From the NCBI GenBank assembly GCA_965279205.1, contig OZ257144.1, positions 1,612,001-1,676,000 on the forward strand: 64,000 nucleotides of DNA. The letters are read 5' to 3'. Of the stretch, positions 28,107 through 35,960 are shown piece by piece. Source of the DNA: UBA7672 sp965279205. Lineage in GTDB: Bacteria; Pseudomonadota; Alphaproteobacteria; Caulobacterales; Hyphomonadaceae. The translations under genes and the position numbers were made by a program. Below the pieces are notes generated by a model. The model searched no databases and was not told the origin of the DNA. It saw only the letters and a program-made list of their open reading frames with translations. Positions within the stretch are counted from its first letter, which is position 1; every line of letters starts with the position of its first letter.

Positions 28107-29060
28107 ATGGTCAAGGCATCGATGCTCAACGCGTATCTCGGCTACGCCATGGCGAGCGCCACGATGAGCGCGGCGATGGCGGCAGAACGGATGGTCGGCC
28201 GCGGCGACGAACAGGCTGCGGAAGAAGCGGCGGCTGCGGCGATGCGCGCGACTCTGAACGCCATCGAGATCCGGGGCCGGGTTGTGGTTGGCGAGGCCGA
28301 AGGCTCGATCCTCAATCCCGGTGAAGAAGTGGGGACGGGACAAGGGCCCGAACTGGATATTGCGCTGGAAGCGCTGGAAGGAACGACACTGACCGCCAAG
28401 GCGATGCCGAATGCGATCGCCGTGATGGCGGCGACGCCACGCGGCGGGCTGCTGCAGGTTCCCGACCTCTACATGGAAAAGCTGGCCATCGGGCCGGGCT
28501 TCGAGGCTGGTGTGGTCGATCTCGATGCACCTGCTGGCGAGAACGCCATCCGGCTCGCGAAGGCCAAGGGCGTCAGCATCGGCAAGATCACCTGCTGCGT
28601 GCTCGACCGGCCGAGACACGAGAAGATCATCGCGGACTTGCGCAAGACCGGCGCGAAGATCAGCTTGATCACCGATGGCGATGTCGCGGCAATCATCAAC
28701 GTCGCCATGCCGGAGACCGGCATCGACATGTATATCGGCCAGGGCAAGGCGCCGGAAGGCGTGCTGGCGGCGGCGGCGTTGCGCTGTGTCGGCGGGCAGA
28801 TGCAGGCGCGTTTTGCGTTCAGGAACGAAGCCGAGAAATACCAGGCACAGCGTTCCGGCCTGAAGGATGCGGGACGGCGGTTCGAACTTGCTGACCTTGT
28901 GTCCGGCGACACACTGTTCGCGGCGACGGGCGTCACCAAGGGCGAGCTTCTGGATGGCGTGCGGCGCGACAATGGCCACATTGTCACCCACACCATGGTG
29001 ATGTCGTCGGCGGATGGCGTGGTACGCAGGATAAGGTCCTCGACGCCTGTGCAGGGTTGA
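28107..29060 (+). CDS. glpX: GlpX-family (class II fructose-1,6-bisphosphatase) protein with altered active site
   Basis: The 317-residue protein matches GlpX along its length (GRGDEQAAEEAA, EEVGTGQGPELDIA, EGTTLTAKAMPNAIAV, PDLYMEKLAIGPG, ITDGDVAAIIN, KAPEGVLAAAALR). Compared with E. coli GlpX, Lys29 is Glu and Asp33 is Glu. The GEGEIDEAPM loop, which holds Asp61, is replaced by GEAEGSILNPG with three residues lost. Asp85 of DPIEGT is Glu (EALEGT). Glu57, Glu88 and Glu213 equivalents remain. Activity is therefore doubtful. ATG 28107 has AGAAGG upstream; the frame is open back to 27999 but adds a non-homologous leader. It lies 53 bases upstream of recJ, the usual alphaproteobacterial order. 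Confidence 0.88.
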   Translation: MVKASMLNAYLGYAMASATMSAAMAAERMVGRGDEQAAEEAAAAAMRATLNAIEIRGRVVVGEAEGSILNPGEEVGTGQGPELDIALEALEGTTLTAKAMPNAIAVMAATPRGGLLQVPDLYMEKLAIGPGFEAGVVDLDAPAGENAIRLAKAKGVSIGKITCCVLDRPRHEKIIADLRKTGAKISLITDGDVAAIINVAMPETGIDMYIGQGKAPEGVLAAAALRCVGGQMQARFAFRNEAEKYQAQRSGLKDAGRRFELADLVSGDTLFAATGVTKGELLDGVRRDNGHIVTHTMVMSSADGVVRRIRSSTPVQG

Positions 29061-29113
29061 TGGTGCGGACTTGAACCCCGACCCAAGGCGCCACACGTTG
29101 AGCGCTGATTCCC

Positions 29114-30907
29114 ATGAGCAACCCGCCCCCCATTCCAGCCTTTCTAGGCGTATCGCAGTCGCTGTCCGGCAAGCTGTGGCGACAGCGGCCGATGGACGAG
29201 CAGCTTGCAGCCGAGCATGCACGCAGGCTGAAGGCGCCGGATCTGATCGGGCGTCTGCTGGCGGCGCGAGGCGTGCAGCTGGATGAGGCGGAGCTCTTTC
29301 TCAATCCGACGCTGAAGGACCTGTTTCCCGATCCGTCGACATTCGCCGATATGGATCGCGCCTCGGAGATCATCCTCGATGCGATCGTGTCGGGCAAACC
29401 GACGGCGGTGTTTGCTGATTATGATGTCGACGGCGGGACGTCGTCTGCAATCCTGTCGCGGTACTTCCGTGCATGGGGACGTGAGCTGATCCTTTACGTG
29501 CCGGATCGCCTGATCGAAGGTTTTGGGCCGACGCCCGGCGCGTTTCGCGCGCTGAAGGACATGGGCGCGGAACTGGTAGTGACGGTCGATTGCGGCGCGG
29601 CGGCGATCGAGGCGCTGAAGACAGCTAACGAGATCGGGCTCGGCGTCGTGGTGATGGACCACCACCTGATGCATGACGAGCATACGCCGCCGACGCTGGC
29701 GCTGGTGAACCCCAACCGGCCGGACGACAAGTCCGGCCACGGCTTTCTTGCGGCGGCTGGTGTCGTGTTCGTGCTGGTCGCGGCGCTGAACCGTCTGGCG
29801 CGCAAGCGTGGCGTGGCGCCTGACGGCGGTCTGCCGGATCCGATGAAGTGGCTCGATCTCGCGGCTCTCGGCACGCTGTGTGACATGGCGCCGTTGAAGG
29901 GCGTCAACCGCGCCTTCGTGACCCGCGGACTCAAGGTTCTCGGGCAGCTCGAGAACCCGGGGCTGCGAGCGCTAGCCGAAGTCTCGAACATCGAGGCGCC
30001 GCAGTCAGTTTATCATGCCACTTTCATTCTCGGTCCACGTCTCAATGCAGGGGGGCGGATCGGCGATCCCTGGACCGCGGCGAAACTGCTGGCGACCGAC
30101 GACCGCACCGAAGCGATCCAACTGGCCGAGAAACTCAACTTCCAGAATGCTGAGCGCAAGGAAGTGGAGGCCGGCATCCTGCAGGCGGCGACCGCTCAGG
30201 CGGAAGAACAGCTGAAGATGAATCCGAAGGCCGGCATCATTGTCGCGGGCGGCGAAGGCTGGCACCCCGGGGTGATCGGGATCGTGGCTGGGCGGCTGAA
30301 GGAGAAGTTCCACCGGCCTGCCGTGGTGATCGGCTGGGGTGAAGGTCTTGGCCCGGTTGCGCGGGGATCGGGCAGATCGGTGCCGGGCGTCAATCTCGGT
30401 GAGCTGATCTCGAAGACTGCGAAACAAGGCTTGCTGCTGTCCGGCGGCGGGCATGCGATGGCCGCGGGTCTAAGCATCGATCCAGCGCGGATCGACGAGC
30501 TGCGCGAGCATCTCGAGGCCGAGACAAAAGGCACGACTTTCGAACTGGCCGAGGCGCGCGTTCTGGAGATCGATGGCACGCTGGCGCCGGGCGCCGCCAA
30601 TGGCGCCCTGCTCGACATGATCGAGCGCGTTGGCCCGTTCGGATCGAATGCACCAGAGCCGCTATTCGCTGTACCCAATGTACGCGCCCAGGGCGCCCGG
30701 CGCGTGGGCGAAAACCACATGGCGTTCGACATGGTGGGCGAAGACGGCGCCCGCGTGCGGGCTATCGCGTTCCGAGTAGCCGACGGCCCCGAAGGCCAGG
30801 CGATCGCCCGCGGTGACGCGCTTCATGTCGCCGGCCGGCTGAAGACGGACACCTGGAAGGGGCCTGGGAAGGTTCAGATTGAAGTCGCCGATATCGCGCT
30901 GGCCTAA
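29114..30907 (+). CDS. recJ: Single-stranded-DNA-specific exonuclease RecJ
   Basis: The 597-residue DHH-family 5'-3' exonuclease acts in recombination and mismatch repair. The motifs are FADYDVDGGTSSA (motif I), VTVDCGAAA, VVMDHHLM (the DHH box), and the DHHA1-domain GGGHAMAAGLSI. A C-terminal OB-fold region follows. Its length matches the family. It is 53 bases after glpX and is probably cotranscribed with it. The tRNA-Glu gene begins 82 bases downstream. Confidence 0.95.
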   Translation: MSNPPPIPAFLGVSQSLSGKLWRQRPMDEQLAAEHARRLKAPDLIGRLLAARGVQLDEAELFLNPTLKDLFPDPSTFADMDRASEIILDAIVSGKPTAVFADYDVDGGTSSAILSRYFRAWGRELILYVPDRLIEGFGPTPGAFRALKDMGAELVVTVDCGAAAIEALKTANEIGLGVVVMDHHLMHDEHTPPTLALVNPNRPDDKSGHGFLAAAGVVFVLVAALNRLARKRGVAPDGGLPDPMKWLDLAALGTLCDMAPLKGVNRAFVTRGLKVLGQLENPGLRALAEVSNIEAPQSVYHATFILGPRLNAGGRIGDPWTAAKLLATDDRTEAIQLAEKLNFQNAERKEVEAGILQAATAQAEEQLKMNPKAGIIVAGGEGWHPGVIGIVAGRLKEKFHRPAVVIGWGEGLGPVARGSGRSVPGVNLGELISKTAKQGLLLSGGGHAMAAGLSIDPARIDELREHLEAETKGTTFELAEARVLEIDGTLAPGAANGALLDMIERVGPFGSNAPEPLFAVPNVRAQGARRVGENHMAFDMVGEDGARVRAIAFRVADGPEGQAIARGDALHVAGRLKTDTWKGPGKVQIEVADIALA

Positions 30908-30989
30908 GGGTCAAAAGCGCTGGATTTGGCGGTTCTGTTCGCGCTTGCACCCTCCGGCGCATGCAGCTATATCGCCCGCTTCGCAGCGC

Positions 30990-31064
30990 GGTCCCTTCGT
31001 CTATCGGTTAGGACGTCAGGTTTTCAACCTGAAAAGAGGGGTTCGACTCCCCTAGGGACTGCCA
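30990..31064 (+). tRNA. tRNA-Glu (anticodon TTC), integration site of a mobile element
   Basis: A complete cloverleaf is present. The acceptor arm GGTCCCT pairs with AGGGACT (with one G-T wobble at the end). The anticodon stem TCAGG/CCTGA encloses loop TTTTCAA, giving anticodon TTC. The T arm is AGGGG-TTCGACT-CCCCT, and CCA is encoded after discriminator G. Its 3' end (31051-31064) is part of a 17-bp direct repeat that recurs at 35821, so the downstream element uses this gene as its attachment site and leaves it intact. Confidence 0.95.
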
Positions 31065-31067
31065 GCG
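31051..31067. repeat. attL core (17-bp direct repeat)
   Basis: CCTAGGGACTGCCAGCG spans the 3' end of tRNA-Glu and three bases beyond. It is identical to 35821-35837 and marks the tRNA-side junction of the element. Confidence 0.88.
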
Positions 31068-31120
31068 GCTTCCATAAGTAATTGATATGATTGAGTAATT
31101 CGGCTCGGGCCGAACGGCCA

Positions 31121-31140
31121 CCAACATTCCCGCCAACAAT
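31121..31140 (+). repeat. Candidate integrase arm-type site, copy 1
   Basis: CCAACATTCC followed by CGCCAACAAT. It matches the copy at 35683-35702 at 17 of 20 bases and the inverted copy at 31612-31631 at 18 of 20. Two CCAACAWT half-motifs are visible in each copy. Confidence 0.5.
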
Positions 31141-31611
31141 CGTCAGAGGCATACCCCGCGCCTCGCTGGCGTTCTCGCCTGCGTGTCCCCACATTGGATG
31201 CGGGCGACTAGGGACCGATCCCATGAGCGACGATGAGGCCGCGCCGATCCGGGGCCGCTACCTAGCCCTCAATGCTCAGCATCGAGTGCGGCACCACATG
31301 GACGGTGTGCGTGTGCTTCAGCAGCGTGATGGCGTTGCCTTCCGCTTCTGTGGACTGGTCAGCGGCAAGGAAGAAAACGGCGGTGAGCATGGTGAGCGAT
31401 CCGGTGCAGCGGGCCGTCTCTCGACCCGCAACAATCATGCCCGAAAACCGCGCAAAAGTCCACTAAGTCGCTGTAAAATAAGGATTTTTGGACGTAGTTG
31501 CGTCTAGTTGCGTGCGGTTAGACTTCCTTGCGCATTGAGCGTGCGTGCGAGTGCGCGTTGATGGCTCTGCCCACAGGTGATGGCGTAGCGCGCTCGCCCT
31601 ATCCGCTGACC

Positions 31612-31631
31612 ATTGTTGGTTGGAATGTTGG
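31612..31631 (-). repeat. Candidate integrase arm-type site, copy 2 (inverted)
   Basis: Read on the minus strand this is CCAACATTCC followed by AACCAACAAT. It differs from the right-arm copy at 35683-35702 by one base in 20. Confidence 0.5.
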
Positions 31632-31733
31632 GCGTCAATTCGAGCCACGATGAATTGCCCACAGTTGTCAGGCTGCTAGCGATGACGTGGGCAGTGCGGA
31701 TGGCTGCTAGGCGTCAACCGCCCGTGCGAGGCC

Positions 31734-31878
31734 GCATACTTTGCAAGCCGCCCTCTCTCTGCAAAGTGCAAAGTATGGCGATCTATGGCGGCGGGTTTTT
31801 CGCTGCGTTCCCCATAGGTCGCCATACTTTGCAATAGATTGAATCATTTTTGGAGAGAGAGGGATGCAATCTATGGCG
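31734..31878. repeat. Iteron-like repeat cluster with a 22-bp inverted repeat
   Basis: CCATAGGTCGCCATACTTTGCA at 31812-31833 is repeated in inverted orientation at 31767-31788 with one mismatch, separated by 23 bases. Shorter relatives lie at 31734-31745 (GCATACTTTGCA) and, inverted, at 31865-31878 (TGCAATCTATGGCG). CCCTCTCTCT at 31751 and AGAGAGAGGG at 31854-31863 form an outer inverted pair. The cluster ends eight bases before the stop codon of the RepA-like ATPase gene. It could be an origin, a regulator-binding array or a large transcript hairpin. Confidence 0.6.
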
Positions 31879-31886
31879 CGCGGCGC

Positions 31887-33425
31887 TCAGGCCCCCAAAT
31901 GGCCCGGCGGCGCGGCGATTGGAGCCCCCGGAAAGGTCCACATGACCAACCCGCCAAAGCCTGTCCTCACCGTCTCAACGCCAAGGGCTTCACGCGCGCG
32001 ATTGAGCGTGTCGTAACTAATGCCTTGAGCCTTTGCCTTAGCCGTAAGTTGGTTCACCTCCTGCGGCCCGTGCTTTAGCTCAACGCTCAGCAATGCCTTT
32101 GCCGTCTCAGTCTTATTCAACGGCGGACGGCCAAACGAGCCGGTGTTGGGCTTCAGCATGTCATCCGCTGTGGTCTCAACGTCGCCATCATCAAAGATGA
32201 CGTAAGACGTGTCGGCGTCACCTTCCTCTGTGGGCACAGTTGCTTGCTCGATGCGATAGGCGAGCCCCATGGCCTTGCCCACATTCTGCTTGGCCTCAAG
32301 CATCAGCTTGCGGCCCGTCTCGGTGCGTTCGCGTGTCTCGGGGTCAGTCTCAAACTCTTTGACGAAAATCCACACAGCACGGGCGGCACCCACAAACGCG
32401 CCTGAGCCACCGATTGCATTGACGGCCTTGCCGCTCGGCACGTTTTTGGGCGGGTGCGCTACGGCCACGATTGCCACGCTGTGTTTCTCAGCTAGCGCTT
32501 TGTACGGGCCAAGCACAGCGCGCACCTCAGACTGCTTGTCGGTATTCACGTCACCCATGTAGGCACTGATAGGGTCAATGATGATAAGCTTGATGGGGTC
32601 ATTTTCAGTGGCAGCGGCGGTTAGCAACCTGTCGATTTGCTCAATGTCGGCTTGCAAGTTGAACATGCGGTGCTTGTCTTGGCCCTCCCGCACTGCCTCT
32701 GCAATGTAGATGCGCCCCATGTCGGCACCGGCAGCCACAAGACGCGGTCCTACAGTGTCGGAAACATCATCTTCGCAACAAAGGATCAGCACGTTGCCCA
32801 CAGGTGCGCTGCCCTCGTTGTTAGGCCATGCGCCGCCTCTGGTGACTTGCGCCGCGATGAACAGCGACACTGACGACTTACCCAAGCCGGGGTCGCCGCT
32901 CATCATGGACAGCTTTCCGATTGCGAAGCGGTTGCGCCACAGCCACCGTATGGGCTTCATCTTCACGTCAGCGCCCCGCGTCAGCACCAATCCGCCGGAA
33001 GGGCTCGGGGCTGTGGGCTGCAACTTTTCCAGCCTCTCGCATTCGTCCTCAGCAATGAAGCGCCATTCTTCACGCACCGGCTTGACGGCAGTTACGCTCA
33101 AGCGGGGGTCGCCATCCTGTTGAGGAACCAACGTCACCTCAATGGGTCGAAACATTGCGCCTTTGATTTCTTTCACGTCATGGAACTGAGCGTCGCCGCA
33201 CGCGGCGATGATGTATTGCACCTTGCGCCGGTCACCCATCGCTTTGGTCTGTGCGTCAGGAGACATGATGACATAACGGTCAATGTGCCGCTTGCCTTTG
33301 TCAGCGCCCCAAAGACATTCGAGGGTGAGGACCATGTGCATCCCCCTGTCTTTCTTGTTGTCCTTCACCTCAGCTTTGACGATGCAAACAACCTTCTCAC
33401 CTGCGGGCAGAAACTTGGTGCTCAT
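31887..33425 (-). CDS. RepA/KaiC-like AAA ATPase, probable replicative helicase of the element
   Basis: The 512-residue protein has an N-terminal domain (about 1-110) resembling DUF669-type phage proteins. A RecA-fold ATPase follows at about 150-400, with Walker A SGDPGLGKSS and Walker B KLIIIDPISAY. A C-terminal winged-helix-like segment (about 430-500, NQLTAKAKAQGISYDTLNRA) completes it. This combination is typical of RepA-type helicases in small mobile elements and prophages. I set the start at ATG 33425, which overlaps the stop of the upstream 107-residue gene (ATGA), so the two are translationally coupled. An iteron-like cluster lies just past its 3' end. Confidence 0.82.
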   Translation of the reverse strand: MSTKFLPAGEKVVCIVKAEVKDNKKDRGMHMVLTLECLWGADKGKRHIDRYVIMSPDAQTKAMGDRRKVQYIIAACGDAQFHDVKEIKGAMFRPIEVTLVPQQDGDPRLSVTAVKPVREEWRFIAEDECERLEKLQPTAPSPSGGLVLTRGADVKMKPIRWLWRNRFAIGKLSMMSGDPGLGKSSVSLFIAAQVTRGGAWPNNEGSAPVGNVLILCCEDDVSDTVGPRLVAAGADMGRIYIAEAVREGQDKHRMFNLQADIEQIDRLLTAAATENDPIKLIIIDPISAYMGDVNTDKQSEVRAVLGPYKALAEKHSVAIVAVAHPPKNVPSGKAVNAIGGSGAFVGAARAVWIFVKEFETDPETRERTETGRKLMLEAKQNVGKAMGLAYRIEQATVPTEEGDADTSYVIFDDGDVETTADDMLKPNTGSFGRPPLNKTETAKALLSVELKHGPQEVNQLTAKAKAQGISYDTLNRAREALGVETVRTGFGGLVMWTFPGAPIAAPPGHLGA

Positions 33426-33745
33426 ATCGCCATCCCCCATCGGCGCATGAACGCGAGAATGTCCCGATCAGTTGTGGGCATGTCGGCTGCACAGGCGGCG
33501 TAGTAAGCAATGCGCCAACGCGGACGGGTTCGGTCTATGATGATGGCGTTGGCGTAGTGCGGAATGCCGTTCTCATCACCGGCCAATGCAGGTGGGTCAA
33601 ACTCACCGGGGCACAGTGCGCGGACAAAGAACCGGCGCTCAGGCATCGCGGCGAACAGGGCCACATCCACCTCAACGAGTAGCTGCGCCATCGGTGTGAG
33701 CGGCGCTTGTTCAACGCGCGGCGGGAGCTTAGATTGCGGATGCAT
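33422..33745 (-). CDS. Hypothetical protein of the element, coupled to the ATPase gene
   Basis: The 107-residue protein begins with a short proline-rich leader. A compact mixed segment follows (LLVEVDVALFAAMPERRFFVRAL, then YANAIIIDRTRPRWRIAYYA). No known family is recognised. Its stop codon overlaps the start of the RepA-like ATPase (ATGA), and it follows the AlpA-like gene by 67 bases in the same direction. Operon position suggests a replication or regulatory accessory, but this is inference. Confidence 0.55.
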   Translation of the reverse strand: MHPQSKLPPRVEQAPLTPMAQLLVEVDVALFAAMPERRFFVRALCPGEFDPPALAGDENGIPHYANAIIIDRTRPRWRIAYYAACAADMPTTDRDILAFMRRWGMAI

Positions 33746-33812
33746 AGCAAGACTTTCTCAGGCCGTGCCCCTTTGTGGTGAGGGGGTGCGGCCTGTCTGT
33801 TTGTGGGGAGTG

Positions 33813-34007
33813 TCAGGCGGCAACGCTCGGGAGCGATGCAATCCACGCCTCAACCTCATCGGCTTTAAAGCGCACGCAGCGCGGCCCCATGCGAACGGGC
33901 TTGGGGAAAGTCGGATCGGTTTTCATGCGGTAGTAAACGGTGGAGCGCGGGATCGCGTAGCTGACTTCAAGGTCGAGCGTGCGAAGCATACGGGCGGGGG
34001 CGGACAT
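33813..34007 (-). CDS. AlpA-like helix-turn-helix regulator/excisionase
   Basis: This 64-residue protein is typical of the AlpA/MerR-like small DNA-binding proteins of phage and integrative elements. The helix-turn-helix reads VSYAIPRSTVYYRMKTDPTF, followed by the conserved FPKPVRMGPRCVRFKADEVEAW. Members regulate integrase or act as excisionases. ATG 34007 has AGAGG eight bases upstream, whereas the longer frame to 34082 has no ribosome binding site. It lies between the integrase and replication genes, as is usual. Confidence 0.82.
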   Translation of the reverse strand: MSAPARMLRTLDLEVSYAIPRSTVYYRMKTDPTFPKPVRMGPRCVRFKADEVEAWIASLPSVAA

Positions 34008-34123
34008 TTTCAGTACCTCTTGAACGTGTTTGCACGGGACAATCCCCGTTGCGTTCAAGAATGCCTGCGACGGCCCGGCCAAAATAGAACCGGGTTCGCT
34101 GAGATTACTGTTGTGGTGTCTGC

Positions 34124-34375
34124 CTACAGCGGCGCTGTGGTCCTGCGCTTACGCAGCCAATGCTCAACGCGCCGACGCTGATTGATGGCGTCATCATCGT
34201 CACCGGGAACGCGCTGCATGAGCGTGGCGCGTCGGCTCATCCTGCGGCCTTCACTTTGGGCGGCAGCAAGCTCGCGCTCAATGGCCTCCACAATGGTCAG
34301 GTCAGCAGACGCGATACGTGGACCCGTCACCACGGGCGGTAGCGGAACGCCTTGCATGATTTCAAACGTGCTCAC
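34124..34375 (-). CDS. Small hypothetical protein coupled to the integrase
   Basis: The 83-residue frame begins with a GTG that overlaps the integrase stop codon (GTGA). It encodes a helical, charged protein (ADLTIVEAIERELAAAQSEG, then a C-terminal basic stretch HWLRKRRT). Overlap with the integrase gene supports translation. The basic C-terminus could contact DNA, but no family is recognised. Confidence 0.5.
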   Translation of the reverse strand: MSTFEIMQGVPLPPVVTGPRIASADLTIVEAIERELAAAQSEGRRMSRRATLMQRVPGDDDDAINQRRRVEHWLRKRRTTAPL

Positions 34376-35673
34376 GCGGCCTCACCCTTGGCCATTGGCA
34401 CGACTTCACCGCCCATGAGGTATGTTGACCAAGCGGTGAGCACGGTGAGGTGCTTAGCTAGGGCCACGTCGCGGCGATACGCGCGGCGCACTTCACTGCC
34501 CACATTTCGGCTCGATATTTCCTCAGAAATCTCTTCGGCAAACTCAGTCTCGTTGTTGCACCAGTCTTTGAACGCCGAGCGCATCCCGTGAACGGAAGCT
34601 TCGGGGGCAAGTCGCTTGAGCACGGAGCGCATCGCGTTCGGGTTAAGGCCCTTGCCATCCGTCGCGCCGGGGAACACCGGGTCTGTGGGCAGGTTTTTGG
34701 AGCGCAGCTTGTGCATGTCGTGAAGGATTTCGAGCGAGCGCGGCGGAAGCGGAAACGTGTGGGCTCGCTTTTGGCCTTTGGTGCGTCCGGCGGCGACCGT
34801 CACGAGGCCCGCTTTCAAATCGACCTCACTCCACATGAGCGGCGGAAGGTCGTGCGACAGGTCACCGATGACTTCACCTGTGCGGATGGCGTGCAGGGTG
34901 GTGAACTCCAAAGCCCTCGCCGCAACGCTCGTATCGGCCCGCAGGGCGGCAATGATGCCGGGAAGGGCCTTGTACGGCGCGGCAGCCTGATGGCCACGGG
35001 TGAGCTTCACACGAGGCGGCAGGATGGATTTCAAATTGCCTTTCCAGCGGGCGGGGTTTTCACCGGTGAGGCGGTGCTTGACCTTGGCCGCATCCCACAC
35101 GCGCTCAATGATGCCACGGGTGCGGGCAGCGCTTTCCATGCGCCCGTCCTTGCCGAGCTTCCACATGGGCCTGAGCATATCGGCAATGTCGTTTGCGGTC
35201 AGGTCGGAAACGAGAATGTGGCGGATGGGCTCGCAATAGGTGGTGGCAGCACGCCGGTAAAACGCCTTGTGCTTTTCCGACCTACGGTCAGCAACAAAGT
35301 CCTCAACCCAAGCGTCCGCGAACTCCCCAAATGTGGGCATTGTCTTGGCCCGTGCGCGTTCGGCCCGAGGGTCTGTGCCCTTGCGGAGTAGCTTGCGGTT
35401 CTCAAGGGCGTCCTCACGGGCCTCCCTGAGGTCTTTGAGGCTGACGGGGCCGATGGCGATGTCCCGGCGCTTGCCGCGTATCAGAAGGCGCTGGACGTAC
35501 CGCTTGGCCCCGGTGGCTTCCACCTTGAGATACAGACCCTCACCATCGGCATAGAAGCCGGGCGCGGTGACGGTACGCACGAACGCGGCGGACAGGATTT
35601 TGGCCTTGTGACCGCCCTTGCGCTTGCCCTTGGCGGGCGTGCCCGCAATGTTCTCGCTATCGTCCCCGGCCAT
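34372..35673 (-). CDS. int: Tyrosine recombinase (P4-type integrase)
   Basis: The 433-residue protein has a DUF4102-type arm-binding N-terminus (GFYADGEGLYLKVEATGAKRY), a core-binding domain at about 110-210 and a C-terminal catalytic domain. Catalytic residues are Arg264 (HAIRTGEV), His362 and Arg365 (VHGMRSAFKDW) and Tyr399 (EVRRAYRR). At the position ten residues before the tyrosine, where this family usually has the second histidine, there is Arg389. ATG 35673 is chosen over a TTG at 35694. It lies at the right end of the element, next to attR, and should catalyse integration into tRNA-Glu. Confidence 0.92.
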   Translation of the reverse strand: MAGDDSENIAGTPAKGKRKGGHKAKILSAAFVRTVTAPGFYADGEGLYLKVEATGAKRYVQRLLIRGKRRDIAIGPVSLKDLREAREDALENRKLLRKGTDPRAERARAKTMPTFGEFADAWVEDFVADRRSEKHKAFYRRAATTYCEPIRHILVSDLTANDIADMLRPMWKLGKDGRMESAARTRGIIERVWDAAKVKHRLTGENPARWKGNLKSILPPRVKLTRGHQAAAPYKALPGIIAALRADTSVAARALEFTTLHAIRTGEVIGDLSHDLPPLMWSEVDLKAGLVTVAAGRTKGQKRAHTFPLPPRSLEILHDMHKLRSKNLPTDPVFPGATDGKGLNPNAMRSVLKRLAPEASVHGMRSAFKDWCNNETEFAEEISEEISSRNVGSEVRRAYRRDVALAKHLTVLTAWSTYLMGGEVVPMAKGEAA

Positions 35674-35682
35674 TAACCACCA

Positions 35683-35702
35683 CCAACAATCCAACCAACA
35701 AT
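35683..35702 (+). repeat. Candidate integrase arm-type site, copy 3 (right arm)
   Basis: CCAACAATCC followed by AACCAACAAT, immediately upstream of the integrase start codon. It is related to the two left-arm copies at 31121 and 31612. Confidence 0.5.
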
Positions 35703-35820
35703 TTTACTTGGATTAGGGTAGCAACTACTGTGCCTCGTTGGAAGCAAAGGGCCGCAAAATGCTTGGTAAATAAGGGATTTTTGCGCAGTGCTGGGTCTAG
35801 CTGGATGCAGATGGTGCAGA

Positions 35821-35837
35821 CCTAGGGACTGCCAGCG
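35821..35837. repeat. attR core (17-bp direct repeat)
   Basis: CCTAGGGACTGCCAGCG is identical to the tRNA-Glu 3' end at 31051-31067. The base before it (A) differs from the tRNA (C), so the identity starts exactly here. Confidence 0.88.
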
Positions 35838-35960
35838 TACTTTCATCAGACAGTTGAATTTCTGAACCTTTTTGGATGCGAGGCGCGTCTGGGAGGGGAA
35901 TAGGTTATTACGCTGGGCCTGCAATGGATAGGCTGCGCGCGAGAAGCCCAGGGATTGGCG

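Larger units (their letters stand above)
31068..31886. other. Left arm of the element, apparently non-coding and repeat-rich
   Basis: No convincing gene is seen in these 820 bases. A 58-codon minus-strand frame (31262-31438) lacks a ribosome binding site, and longer frames on both strands look random in composition. The region does contain arm-type repeat copies (31121-31140 and inverted at 31612-31631), a copy of a segment also found next to attR (31473-31517), and a dense repeat cluster (31734-31878) next to the helicase gene. It is more likely an attachment and replication region than protein-coding DNA. Confidence 0.5.
31051..35837. mobile_element. 4.8-kb integrated element in tRNA-Glu(TTC)
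   Basis: The element is bounded by a 17-bp direct repeat overlapping the tRNA 3' end. All five genes lie on the minus strand: tyrosine integrase at the distal end, an 83-residue protein, an AlpA-like regulator, a 107-residue protein and a RepA/KaiC-like ATPase. The left 820 bases are apparently non-coding but repeat-rich. There are no capsid, relaxase, toxin or restriction genes that I recognise. The content fits a small integrative element or phage satellite with its own replication initiation, or a trimmed prophage remnant. Boundaries are seen directly; its class is inference. Confidence 0.85.

Noticed and set aside
31262..31438. 58-codon minus-strand frame in the left arm of the element
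   Set aside because: No ribosome binding site and no recognised similarity. The region's repeats suggest a non-coding role.
31051..35837. CRISPR array or defence island in the element
   Set aside because: The repeats are not regularly spaced and no Cas, restriction or toxin-antitoxin motifs were seen.
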